From JAITWN01 sp964581365 (GTDB taxonomy: Bacteria; Pseudomonadota; Gammaproteobacteria; SZUA-140): a stretch of 27,626 nucleotides of DNA. Below are positions 7,988 to 16,300 of the stretch, piece by piece; positions within the stretch are counted from its first letter, which is position 1; each line of letters starts with the position of its first letter. Under the pieces are notes generated by a model, which was not told the origin of the DNA, did no database searches, and worked only from the letters and a program-made list of their open reading frames with translations. A program made the position numbers and the translations under genes. The stretch is taken from the NCBI GenBank assembly GCA_964581365.1, contig CAZOOF010000028.1, positions 1 to 27,626 on the forward strand, in the 5' to 3' direction.

Positions 7988-8021
7988 CGATCGCAGTCGA
8001 ATTCCGGACGGCTTGCGATCG
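7988..8021. repeat. Perfect 8-bp inverted repeat just upstream of the GGDEF-EAL gene
   Basis: CGATCGCA (7988-7995) is exactly inverse to TGCGATCG (8014-8021), with 18 bases between. The right arm ends 3 bases before the Shine-Dalgarno AGGGGG (8025-8030). As RNA it could form a hairpin next to the ribosome-binding site; as DNA it could be an operator. A TATCAT (7954-7959, five of six -10 matches) lies upstream, so the repeat could be in the transcript. Confidence 0.4.
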
Positions 8022-8034
8022 AACAGGGGGTGTC

Positions 8035-10416
8035 ATGGCGTGGTGGGATACAGAGGGTGTGGGTAGCGTCGGGACGGGTGCAGCGTCTGCTGGCGGAGAA
8101 AACGCAGCAGGAAGGCGCGGGGGAAGCCGGCCGGAGAGCGGCTCTCCGGGCGCTGTCGCGGAGTCCTGCGGATTCACGCCCGAAGTCATGCGGGCGCTCA
8201 GTTTTCCCGCCCTCGCCGAACATCGCCGCCTGACCGGCCTGAAGCAGCTGCAGATCGCCCGTCATCTCTCCGATGTGCTCGCGCTCAGCGATGAGGCCGT
8301 CTTCCTGGTCGATGATGCCTGGCGGATCGTCGATTTCAATTCAGCCGCCGAGCGTATATTCGCTCTCGCCAGCGGCGCGCGCGGCAGCTCTCTCGCCGAT
8401 CTGCTCCCCGGATTGACCTACCCGATCACCGCCACGAACCCGCTCGAACATGTCGCATCGGCCCTTCGCGGCGACGGCGCGGCGTTTCCCGCGCGCGTGC
8501 GCGTGGCCGGGGATCGCGCGCTGGGGATCTGGACGGTGCTGGTGAAGGATCTCGATGAACGCCGCCTTGCGGAACGCGAGCTGGATGCAGTCGAGAAGCT
8601 GATTCTCGCAGTCAACGGCGCCGACAGCACGGAAGCTGCGCTCAGCGAAGCCCTGCGCGGTATTCGGGAAATGATCGGCTGGGAAGCGGCCGATGCCTGG
8701 CTTCCCGATGGCAGGCACGAGCGGCTGTGCGCGAGCGTCAGCCTCGCCCTGGACGGCCGGAATACTGATCTGGCCGACGACCATCTCACCCAGCTCCGAG
8801 GCGAAGGGCTGGCGGGCCGCGCCTGGTCCAGCGAACGCCCCGAATGGATGGCAGCGCTGCAGGAAAATGAATTCTGTCGCAGACACGGCGCGGGCCGCGC
8901 CGGCTACCGTACCGGTCTAGCCATCCCCCTGTTTGTCGGCGGCGAGTTTCTGGCCGTCCTGTGCTTCTATACCCGTCGCGCCCTCGGCGCCGACGAGCGC
9001 TTGCTCCGGCTCGGCGGCGCCCTCGCCGTTCACCTCGGCGCCATGCTGCAGCGCAAGCGGGTCGAAGACCGGCTGCATTATCTGGCCCACCACGATCCCT
9101 TGACCGGCGCTGCCAATCGCGCGCTGCTGTGCGAACGCATCGAACATGCGCGGATGGATGCCGATCGCCGCGGGCGTCTGTTCGCAATCGTGCACCTCGA
9201 TCTGGACCGGTTCAAGAGCGTCAATGACGCCTTTGGTTACCCGGCCGGCGATCGCCTGTTGCAGCAGGTCGCTGGGCGCCTGCGCGGCAGTGTGCGCGGC
9301 AATGATACCGTTGCCCGTCTGGGCAGTGACGAGTTTGCCCTGCTCCTCACCGACCTGCCAAACGTGGACAGCGCCGCTTGTATCGCCCAGAAGATCCTCG
9401 ATTGTGTCGCTGACGGATTCGAGCTTGGGGGGCAGGCGGTGATGCTGAGCGCGAGTGCGGGGATAACGATCTATCCTCACGACGCCAGGGAAACCGACGA
9501 CTTGCTGCACAATGCCGGGATCGCGATGAGCCGCGCCAAGGACGGGGGCGGTGGCAGCTACCGGTTCCACACCGAGGAAATGAGCGTGCGCGTTCGCGAG
9601 CGTCTGTCGCTGGAGCGCGATCTGCATCGTGCCCTGCGCGATGGAGGGTTCGACTTGTATTACCAGCCCATCTTCGATCTTGCGAGCGGCGCCTTCACTC
9701 ATGTCGAGGCGCTGGCGCGCTGGTTCCATCCGCGACGCGGTGCGATATCACCTGCCGAGTTCATTCCCCTGGCCGAGGATACCGGCATGATCGTCGAGCT
9801 CGGACAATGGGTTCTGCGCACGGCATGCCGCCAGGCTGTAGAGTGGCAGCGGTGCGGACGGCTTCCGGCGCCTCATGTGGCGGTCAACGTCTCAGCGCGG
9901 GAGCTCTGTCATGGCGAGTTCGTTGCACGGCTGCGGACTGTGCTGGAAGAAACCGGCTGCAATCCCTCGGGATTGACGATCGAGATTACCGAAAGCCTGT
10001 TCATCGACGAAGACATGATCGATGTGCTGCGGGCGGTGAGCGCTACCGGCGTCAAGCTGTCGATCGATGATTTCGGAACGGGCTATTCGAATCTCTCCTG
10101 TCTGCGGCGGCTTCCGCTCGACTATCTCAAGATCGATCGCTCGTTCATCCATGATGTGCCGCAGGATCCCGAGGCGACGACGCTGGTGGCGGCGATACTC
10201 GGCATGGCGCGCGCGCTCAGGCTCAACGTGGTTGCCGAGGGAGTCGAAACGCAGGCTCAGCTGCGTCACCTGCAGGAGCACGGCTGCGATCTGGTGCAGG
10301 GTTACTATCTGGGCGTGCCGATGCCCGCACAGGAGGTGACCCGGCTGTTCCGCGGACGACCGCCCGCTGCTCAGAAGAGGTTGATGAAGGGGATCAGCAC
10401 GAACCAGCCGATGTAG
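8035..10416 (+). CDS. PAS-GAF-GGDEF-EAL cyclic-di-GMP signalling protein
   Basis: Sensor-linked enzyme for cyclic-di-GMP, 793 aa, with no evident transmembrane segment. The first ~60 residues are Gly/Ala-rich and unassigned. A PAS domain (~68-175) is followed by a GAF-like domain (~185-340), a GGDEF domain (~350-510) and an EAL domain (~525-775). The diguanylate-cyclase signature is GSDEF (430-434), a tolerated variant of GGDEF, with an intact RxxD inhibitory site (RGND, 421-424) five residues before it. Phosphodiesterase residues are all present: E558 (EAL), N618, E650, D678-D679 (DDFGTG), K699, E735 (in EGVE) and Q755 (QGY). PDE activity is therefore likely and cyclase activity possible. 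ATG 8035 has AGGGGG four bases upstream. The 3' end overlaps the convergent fusion gene by 46 bases. Confidence 0.93.
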   Translation: MAWWDTEGVGSVGTGAASAGGENAAGRRGGSRPESGSPGAVAESCGFTPEVMRALSFPALAEHRRLTGLKQLQIARHLSDVLALSDEAVFLVDDAWRIVDFNSAAERIFALASGARGSSLADLLPGLTYPITATNPLEHVASALRGDGAAFPARVRVAGDRALGIWTVLVKDLDERRLAERELDAVEKLILAVNGADSTEAALSEALRGIREMIGWEAADAWLPDGRHERLCASVSLALDGRNTDLADDHLTQLRGEGLAGRAWSSERPEWMAALQENEFCRRHGAGRAGYRTGLAIPLFVGGEFLAVLCFYTRRALGADERLLRLGGALAVHLGAMLQRKRVEDRLHYLAHHDPLTGAANRALLCERIEHARMDADRRGRLFAIVHLDLDRFKSVNDAFGYPAGDRLLQQVAGRLRGSVRGNDTVARLGSDEFALLLTDLPNVDSAACIAQKILDCVADGFELGGQAVMLSASAGITIYPHDARETDDLLHNAGIAMSRAKDGGGGSYRFHTEEMSVRVRERLSLERDLHRALRDGGFDLYYQPIFDLASGAFTHVEALARWFHPRRGAISPAEFIPLAEDTGMIVELGQWVLRTACRQAVEWQRCGRLPAPHVAVNVSARELCHGEFVARLRTVLEETGCNPSGLTIEITESLFIDEDMIDVLRAVSATGVKLSIDDFGTGYSNLSCLRRLPLDYLKIDRSFIHDVPQDPEATTLVAAILGMARALRLNVVAEGVETQAQLRHLQEHGCDLVQGYYLGVPMPAQEVTRLFRGRPPAAQKRLMKGISTNQPM

Positions 10417-11879
10417 CTCAGCGCCGCTGCCATCAGTCCGTCGATGCGGCCCGCATGGCGACTCGCATCGGCGGCGAGCCCGCGCAGCAGATGCAGAAGC
10501 AGGATGGCGTGAGGGATTATGAACCAGCTCGCGCCTGCGTACACACCGCCGGCAAGAGCGGCCAGGTCCCAGACGGCGGCCGCGCCCGCTGCCAGTGCCG
10601 TCAGTCCCATTGCCAGGCGGATAGCGCCAACTGGACCCGCGCGTACGGCAAGCGTCTGCTTGTCGGCTGCGAGATCGGCGTCCCGATCCGGAAGCCCCGA
10701 CAGCACGATCGCAGGCACGATGGCGAAAAAGAGCGGTATGCCTGCAGTCCAGGGAAACACGTCGAAACCGCTGCCGCCGTACAGCAGGTATCCAAACAGC
10801 AGCACCAGGAAGCTGTGGGTGATGGCAACGTCGATCTCACCCAGGCCGCGGTGCGAGAATTTGAAAGGCGGCGTCGTGTACCCCAGGCATAGCACCGTCG
10901 CTATCGCCAGGACTGGGATCACAGCGGGTGCCATGCTCGCCAGCCACAGCGCGCAACCCAGAAAGCCGATGACACTGAGCGCAATGCCGGCGCGCGCTTC
11001 GCGGAAGCTCAGTGTCCCGTCGACCAGTACGCGCGAACCGCCGTTGAAGGGTCCGAAATTGCGGTTGGCCTGGTCGGTCCCGTAATCGTAGTAGTCATTG
11101 GCCAGAACGGTGGCGAACTCGAGCAGGAAGACCGCCGCGTAGCCCAGCCAGAACAGGCTCTCCCCGAGTACGCTGCCGCCACCCCCGGCAGCCATGGCGC
11201 CCAGGGCATAGGCGAACCAAGTCATGGGATAGAACTGCAGACGCATGGCGCGCAGCCAGCCGAGAGCCTTCTCGCGGCGCTTCTCTCTGGCATCGGGAAC
11301 ACCCTCGGCCAGGCGCCGTCCCTCCGCCCGGGCTGCGGTCAGCCATGCTGCGCGGCGTGCCGAAGTGGAATCGAAGACAGTACCGAAACTGGTCACGCGG
11401 ACCGGTCGCACGCCGCAGAACTGCAGCGTGGCCATCTTCATCGCCTTGAGCCCGGGGCTGGCATAGATCCAGCGATAGACCCAGCCCGGCGTGTCCATGG
11501 TGTTGATCAGATGCGCCGATTTGCCCTCGAGCAGGCGGTCCCAGCGTCCATCGGCGTGCATGCGGAAGGCGTAACCGGGCTTGAAGATCCGGTCGACGAA
11601 TCCCTTGAGCAGGGCGGGCATGGTGCCCCACCAGTTGGGAAAGACGAAGACCAGGTGGTCAGCCCAGGTGAACAGCGTGCGGGCACGCTCCAGATCGGGT
11701 TCCTCAGCCGCGTCTTCCCGGCCGAGCGGATAGTTGATGTCGAAGTTCAGGTCGCCGAGATGCAGCATCTCCACGCTGGTCCCGGCTTCCCTGGCCCCTG
11801 CGGCATAGGCATCGGCAATGGCGCCGCACAGACTTTCGCGTCGCGGGTGGCCGAGGATCACCAGGACGCGAAGCGGCAC
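10371..11879 (-). CDS. Fusion of NAD(P)H:quinone-oxidoreductase-like flavodoxin domain and UbiA-type prenyltransferase
   Basis: A 502-aa two-domain protein. Residues 1-192 resemble flavodoxin-fold NAD(P)H dehydrogenases (quinone), with the nucleotide-binding start LRVLVILGHPRRES, FPNWWGTMPALLKGFVDRIF (80-99) and the following PGYAF. A charged linker (193-207) leads to a UbiA-superfamily membrane prenyltransferase (208-502) of about eight or nine helices. The first Asp-rich motif is NDYYDYGTD (261-269), and the second is DRDADLAADK (398-407) followed by TLAVR, as in MenA-like enzymes. YTTPPF (334-339) and RGLGE (344-348) are also family-like. The prenyl acceptor is not predictable. The likely theme is quinone or other prenylated aromatic metabolism. 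The start is GTG at 11879, three bases after the stop of the membrane-protein gene. The continuous frame and tight spacing argue against a sequencing fusion. Confidence 0.85.
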   Translation of the reverse strand: MPLRVLVILGHPRRESLCGAIADAYAAGAREAGTSVEMLHLGDLNFDINYPLGREDAAEEPDLERARTLFTWADHLVFVFPNWWGTMPALLKGFVDRIFKPGYAFRMHADGRWDRLLEGKSAHLINTMDTPGWVYRWIYASPGLKAMKMATLQFCGVRPVRVTSFGTVFDSTSARRAAWLTAARAEGRRLAEGVPDAREKRREKALGWLRAMRLQFYPMTWFAYALGAMAAGGGGSVLGESLFWLGYAAVFLLEFATVLANDYYDYGTDQANRNFGPFNGGSRVLVDGTLSFREARAGIALSVIGFLGCALWLASMAPAVIPVLAIATVLCLGYTTPPFKFSHRGLGEIDVAITHSFLVLLFGYLLYGGSGFDVFPWTAGIPLFFAIVPAIVLSGLPDRDADLAADKQTLAVRAGPVGAIRLAMGLTALAAGAAAVWDLAALAGGVYAGASWFIIPHAILLLHLLRGLAADASRHAGRIDGLMAAALSYIGWFVLIPFINLF

Positions 11880-11882
11880 GGA

Positions 11883-12392
11883 TCAGCCGAGCTCGTCTCG
11901 CTGCGCCCACTTGGCGCCGAATACGATGATTCCCATGATGAGCAGGAACAGCAAGCCGATTACCACCGAAGCGCACAGATTGTCGATCAGCGCGGCATCG
12001 AGGCGGCGGTTGAAGGGAAGTTCGCTCGCGGCTTCGAAGTGCTTCATGCCGATGATGACCGGAGAGGCCAGCAGAGGAATGAATGCGCTGTAGTACAGCC
12101 GGATCAGCAGCGATGACGGATGGACGTGCATCAGGATGAACGTGAGCACGCTGTAGACGACATAGGGACAGGGAAACGCGGCGGTCGCGAGCATGAATGC
12201 CAGCGTGCGATCGTGCTGATAGGGAGGATCGAAGACATTGATCAGGCCGATGCACATGGCGAGCACAGCGCAGATTCCCATGATCACGAACCCGGGGAAC
12301 AAGCGGCGCGCGGGGCCGAAAATCCGGTCGATCGCGCTGACTTCGGCGTCGTTGGAGTTTTCACCGCTGCTGCACTGAGTCATGAACGTCAC
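11883..12392 (-). CDS. Unrecognised membrane protein with four predicted helices
   Basis: 169 aa; I do not recognise the family. Hydrophobic segments lie roughly at 34-52, 66-90, 97-117 and 139-160. The N-terminal ~30 residues are polar and the C-tail is short and charged (KWAQRDELG). Notable local sequence includes FDPPYQHDRT between helices 1 and 2, MHVHPSS before helix 3 and NRRLDAALIDN before helix 4. It may be a small integral inner-membrane partner. The start is taken as GTG 12392 because AGGAGA (12406-12401) is 8 bases upstream; ATG at 12383 would be 17 bases away. It sits 28 bases after the HAD gene and 3 bases before the fusion gene, so all three are likely co-transcribed. Confidence 0.7.
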   Translation of the reverse strand: MTFMTQCSSGENSNDAEVSAIDRIFGPARRLFPGFVIMGICAVLAMCIGLINVFDPPYQHDRTLAFMLATAAFPCPYVVYSVLTFILMHVHPSSLLIRLYYSAFIPLLASPVIIGMKHFEAASELPFNRRLDAALIDNLCASVVIGLLFLLIMGIIVFGAKWAQRDELG

Positions 12393-12420
12393 GTCACCAA
12401 TCTCCTGTCATGCTTTCCAT

Positions 12421-13266
12421 CTACAGCCAGGCCGCCGTCTCGGGCATGAAATGAACCATGCCTTCGAGGATGCCGGCGGCATAATTGCCGTTCATTCCCT
12501 TCAATCCGCCCCGGGCCAGATAGAGCGCATCCTCATTGCGCTGTTCGGCCGCGCGGCGGATCGCTTCCTGCCTGACTTCGGCGCTGGCGTTACCCACCAG
12601 CACCGCAGGCACCTCGCTGGCGAGCACCGCCAGATCGTTGCCGCTGTCGCCTGAATACATGCAGTCGCCGGTCTCCAGCCCCAGCATGTCGATCAGGAAC
12701 TCTACGGCATGCAATTTGGTTGCCCGTTCCGGCAACAGATCGAGCAGCCCCTGTCCGCGGGTTTCGTCCACGCTCCAGATCTGAACGACGCGCAGCTGCG
12801 TGAGCCCGTGCCTGTCGAGACGTTCATCCATGTGTTGGCGGAACGCGGCGACATCGAAATCCGGCGGTGTGTAATAGCTCAGTTTGAATTCGTTCTGGCG
12901 CTCGGGCTCCTGCAGGCGGAGTGGCACCGGCTCGCCGAGCAGCGCGGCCAGGTCGTGGCTGCGCAGATCCCCCCAATCCACCGCGATTTCTTCACGCCAT
13001 GCCTCGATCCCATCCCATCGCCCGTCGACGATCCGGTAGAGCGTGGTGCCGACATCGGCGATGGCGTAGTCGGGTGTCGGCAGAGACCAGCGGCGGATCG
13101 CGTCATGCTGCAGGGCCAGACTGCGGCCGCTGACGTAAGCGAGTATGACTTCGGGGCGGGCCGCTACGCTGCGGAACAGCGGCCTCGCTTCCGGCGATTC
13201 GACTTGCAGGCCATTGGGCAACAGCGTCCGGTCGAGGTCGGTACAAAGAAGTATGGAGCGGCTCAT
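12421..13266 (-). CDS. HAD-superfamily phosphatase, sucrose-phosphatase-like
   Basis: Haloacid-dehalogenase phosphatase of 281 aa with a Cof/sucrose-6-phosphate-phosphatase-type layout. Motif I is DLDRT (10-14, nucleophile Asp10 and acid Asp12), motif II SGR (46-48), motif III Lys184 (ATKLHAVEFL) and motif IV GDSGND (206-211). The end of the protein (NYAAGILEGMVHF) resembles the end of cyanobacterial-type sucrose-phosphatases. It probably removes phosphate from a sugar phosphate such as sucrose-6-phosphate. No sucrose-phosphate synthase lies in the window, so related glycoside-phosphate substrates remain open. The start codon has no strong Shine-Dalgarno. It begins 86 bases after tamB ends on the same strand, with no T-rich terminator between. 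Confidence 0.82.
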   Translation of the reverse strand: MSRSILLCTDLDRTLLPNGLQVESPEARPLFRSVAARPEVILAYVSGRSLALQHDAIRRWSLPTPDYAIADVGTTLYRIVDGRWDGIEAWREEIAVDWGDLRSHDLAALLGEPVPLRLQEPERQNEFKLSYYTPPDFDVAAFRQHMDERLDRHGLTQLRVVQIWSVDETRGQGLLDLLPERATKLHAVEFLIDMLGLETGDCMYSGDSGNDLAVLASEVPAVLVGNASAEVRQEAIRRAAEQRNEDALYLARGGLKGMNGNYAAGILEGMVHFMPETAAWL

Positions 13267-13352
13267 TCCGGCGCGAAGGCCCTCTTGGCGGCGTTCGGTC
13301 GAGACGGTTTAGGATGGCCCGAATGCCCGGGGTTTGCAAGCCGCATGCCGGC

Positions 13353-16300
13353 TCAGCGCTCCAGGGAGTAGAGCAGATCTGCTCCGGCGCCGGTCCGGGT
13401 GCCGCTCTCGGTTTCCAGAGTCCACTTCTCACCCAGTTTGTAGCGGAACTGGATGGCATTATTGTCTTCCATGAGACCCTGGATATAGCGCACATAGAGC
13501 CGGGGCGAGAGCGAGCGGCCGAGCACCAGTGCGGCGTCTTCGTTCTGTTCTCCGGCCTCGATACTGACTTCCACCAGGTTGAAGCGCTCGCCGATCTTCT
13601 CGGCCAGCGCGCCGCCGCCGGCGATCGCCACGGAGGTGGCGGCCTGATACAGGTCGGCGCCTTCGCCGGCGCGGGCTTCGGACAGGGGGCGGCCGATGAT
13701 GAGCCAGGACAGGACATCGGCGTCGTCCATCGCCGGGGACGAATACAGTTCCACGGTCGGAGCCCTGGCCGTGCCGAGTACTCTCACGCCAACCTGGATT
13801 TCATCGTTGTCACCACGAGTACGCGAGGCAACGATGTCGATGGCGGGATTGTCTATCGGTCCGCCGGCATAGAGGATACGACCCTGGCTGATCGACAGGT
13901 TCTGACCGTAAGCCCGGTAGCGACCATCGACGAGCGCAATTTCACCCTGTGCCGTAATGCTGTCCCGGGCGGCGATCAGCATGGTGTGGCCGGTGAGGCG
14001 GCCTTCAAACCCGCGTCCGGAGACTTTCACCTCGTCGCCCAGGAGAAACTCCAGTTTGCCTTGCAGGCGCAGGGGAGCGCGGGGATCCTCCACGGGGACG
14101 CCCAGCACCACCACATCGTCGGACGCCGTGATCGCGCTTTCCGGGCGGACCGGCTCCAGCTTCGCGCGGGGAATGGTCAGCGACCCATCGAAGCTGAGCT
14201 CACGCGGAGTCACCCGGACCGAGATTTGCGGCGATGCAGTGATCTGCGCCGTGGGAATACGAACGGCGGCCAGGTCGCTTCCGCTCAGGGCCAGCATCGC
14301 CTCCCAGTCCCCCAGGGCGCGAAAACTCCCGCTGCCACCGATCACCAGGGCGCCATCGCCCATGGTGCCGCTGCCCGACAGCGCGATCGAGCTGTCCTGA
14401 AATCCGGCATCGATGCGCAGATCGTCGAGCTGGCTTCCGAGCGGCAGGATGTTCAGTCTGCCAATCGTGGCTTCGGCAGTACCATTGAGGAGAGGCTGGC
14501 CGAGGGTGCCGGAGAGTGCGAGATCGAAGCGTGCGCGTCCGCCGGCGCCGAGATGGACATCCGGAATGAACAGCGAGTCGGCATCGAGCGCGAGGTCGCC
14601 GGCCAGGTCGAGCGCCACGGCCTGCCGGGTGGTGGGGCGGGCCGGCAGGATGTAACCCGGCATGCGGAAAGATGCGGCGACTGCGCCGTTCGGATCACCC
14701 AGGGTCAGACTCACGCTGCCGGATACGCCATCGTCTCCGGCAGCCGCATTCAGCCGGGCTTCCTGATATTTCAGGGTCTGCAGCCCCGCCTGACCGGGCA
14801 GGGGATAGCGGAACATCCCCTGGCGCGCGCTTGCGCTCACGCTGGCCCGGATCGCTCCCGAGTCGATCGAGACCGAAATCTGTCCTCCGCTGATGCCCGC
14901 GAACTCGGCAGTTTCGAGCGGAATGACGGTGCTCAGCCGTCTGAGTTCGAGCTCCGACCATACCAGTTCGGCACTGTGTCGCTGCTCCGCTCCGGCCGCA
15001 ATCTCCTGGGAGTGCAGCGCTGCGCAGATGGCCGCGCCGACACTGTCCCAGCACATCCGCTCGAGCCTGAGTCCCGAGGCGGCGAAACTCAGGCTCGCCG
15101 GTGATCGCTGTGTCCAGGTGCCGATATCCGCCTGGACCAGGCGGCCATCATCGAGCAGGCCCTGCCAGGCGCCTTCGGCAATGCTGCCGCGCAGCAGTTG
15201 ATCGAAGTGGAGCGTGTCGTGCCGGGATTGCAGCCGCAGTGAGTGAGCGGCGGGCGTGCCCTCGCTGTGTGCCTCCAGACGGCCGAGTTCGATGTCGCCG
15301 ACGCGCGCTTCGCTGGCGGCGATCCCAACCTCCCAGCGGGGTTCGTCGGCGAGCATGAGATCCAGATGCCCATCGATGGCTCGCGCATGGAGACCGTTGC
15401 GCGTCACATCCCGTGCCTGCAGGTCGATCTGGCTGCGGAGCGCATCCGGGGGGCCGCGATGGCTGCCGCGCACGCTCAGTCCGCCGCGCAGCTCCGGAGC
15501 GAAGCCTGCCAGTTCCGGAGCTTCGAGCCTCCAGTCGATGCTCCAGTCGGGGCCGAAGCTGGCGGATCCCCGCAGGCTGGCATCCCCGGCGCCAAGATCC
15601 GCGGCGGCGGTGCCGTCTCCCGCCGCATCGAGTTCGAGGTGCGCCTGGCCCCGCAGCGACTGACCGCCGAGGTGGCCGCGCAGGTTCTCGATCCTGGCCC
15701 GGTGAAAGCTTGCGGACGATCCTCGTTCCGCGGCAAGTTCGAGCTGCATGCCGACGCGGCCCTCCAGTTCGGAGCGCAGCACGCCAGGATTGAGATCTTC
15801 GACATCGAGTTCCAGCCGGGCGCTGAATCCGTTCTCCCAGCCGAGCACGGCACCGCCCGTGATCGTGCCCTCCAGCCATTCGGCCCGCAGCTCGCGGATG
15901 GTGGTGCCCTGCAGGCTGCCTTCTCCGTCCGCCGTGAGCTCGAGGGCGGGAATGTCCCGCGTCCCGATGGAGGCGCCGATGTCATAACGATAGGCCTCCG
16001 GCGACCCGCGCAGGCGCGCGCGTCCCCGCTCGCTGTGCAGCCCTCCGGTTCCGGTGAGGTTCTGCCATTGTGCCTCGGCCTGAAGCTGTGTCGGTCGCTC
16101 GCCGTCCTGTCGGGCACGGGCGGTGATGCGACCCGGTCCATCGCGCTCGCTCGCGCCCAGCCGCGCCAGGTTCCAGTGCTTGCCATCCCAGCCGCCGCTG
16201 AGCTCGATGTCCCAGGTTCCTGTGCGAGCTTCCGCGATGGATGAGCTGGCGCGCGCGGTGAAGGTGCTTCCGGCACCTTCGGCTTCGATGCTGGTGCTCC

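Noticed and set aside
13314..15104. 596-codon open frame on the plus strand opposite tamB
   Set aside because: It is the antisense shadow of the TamB C-terminal domain, has no recognisable domain and arises from GC-rich codon bias.
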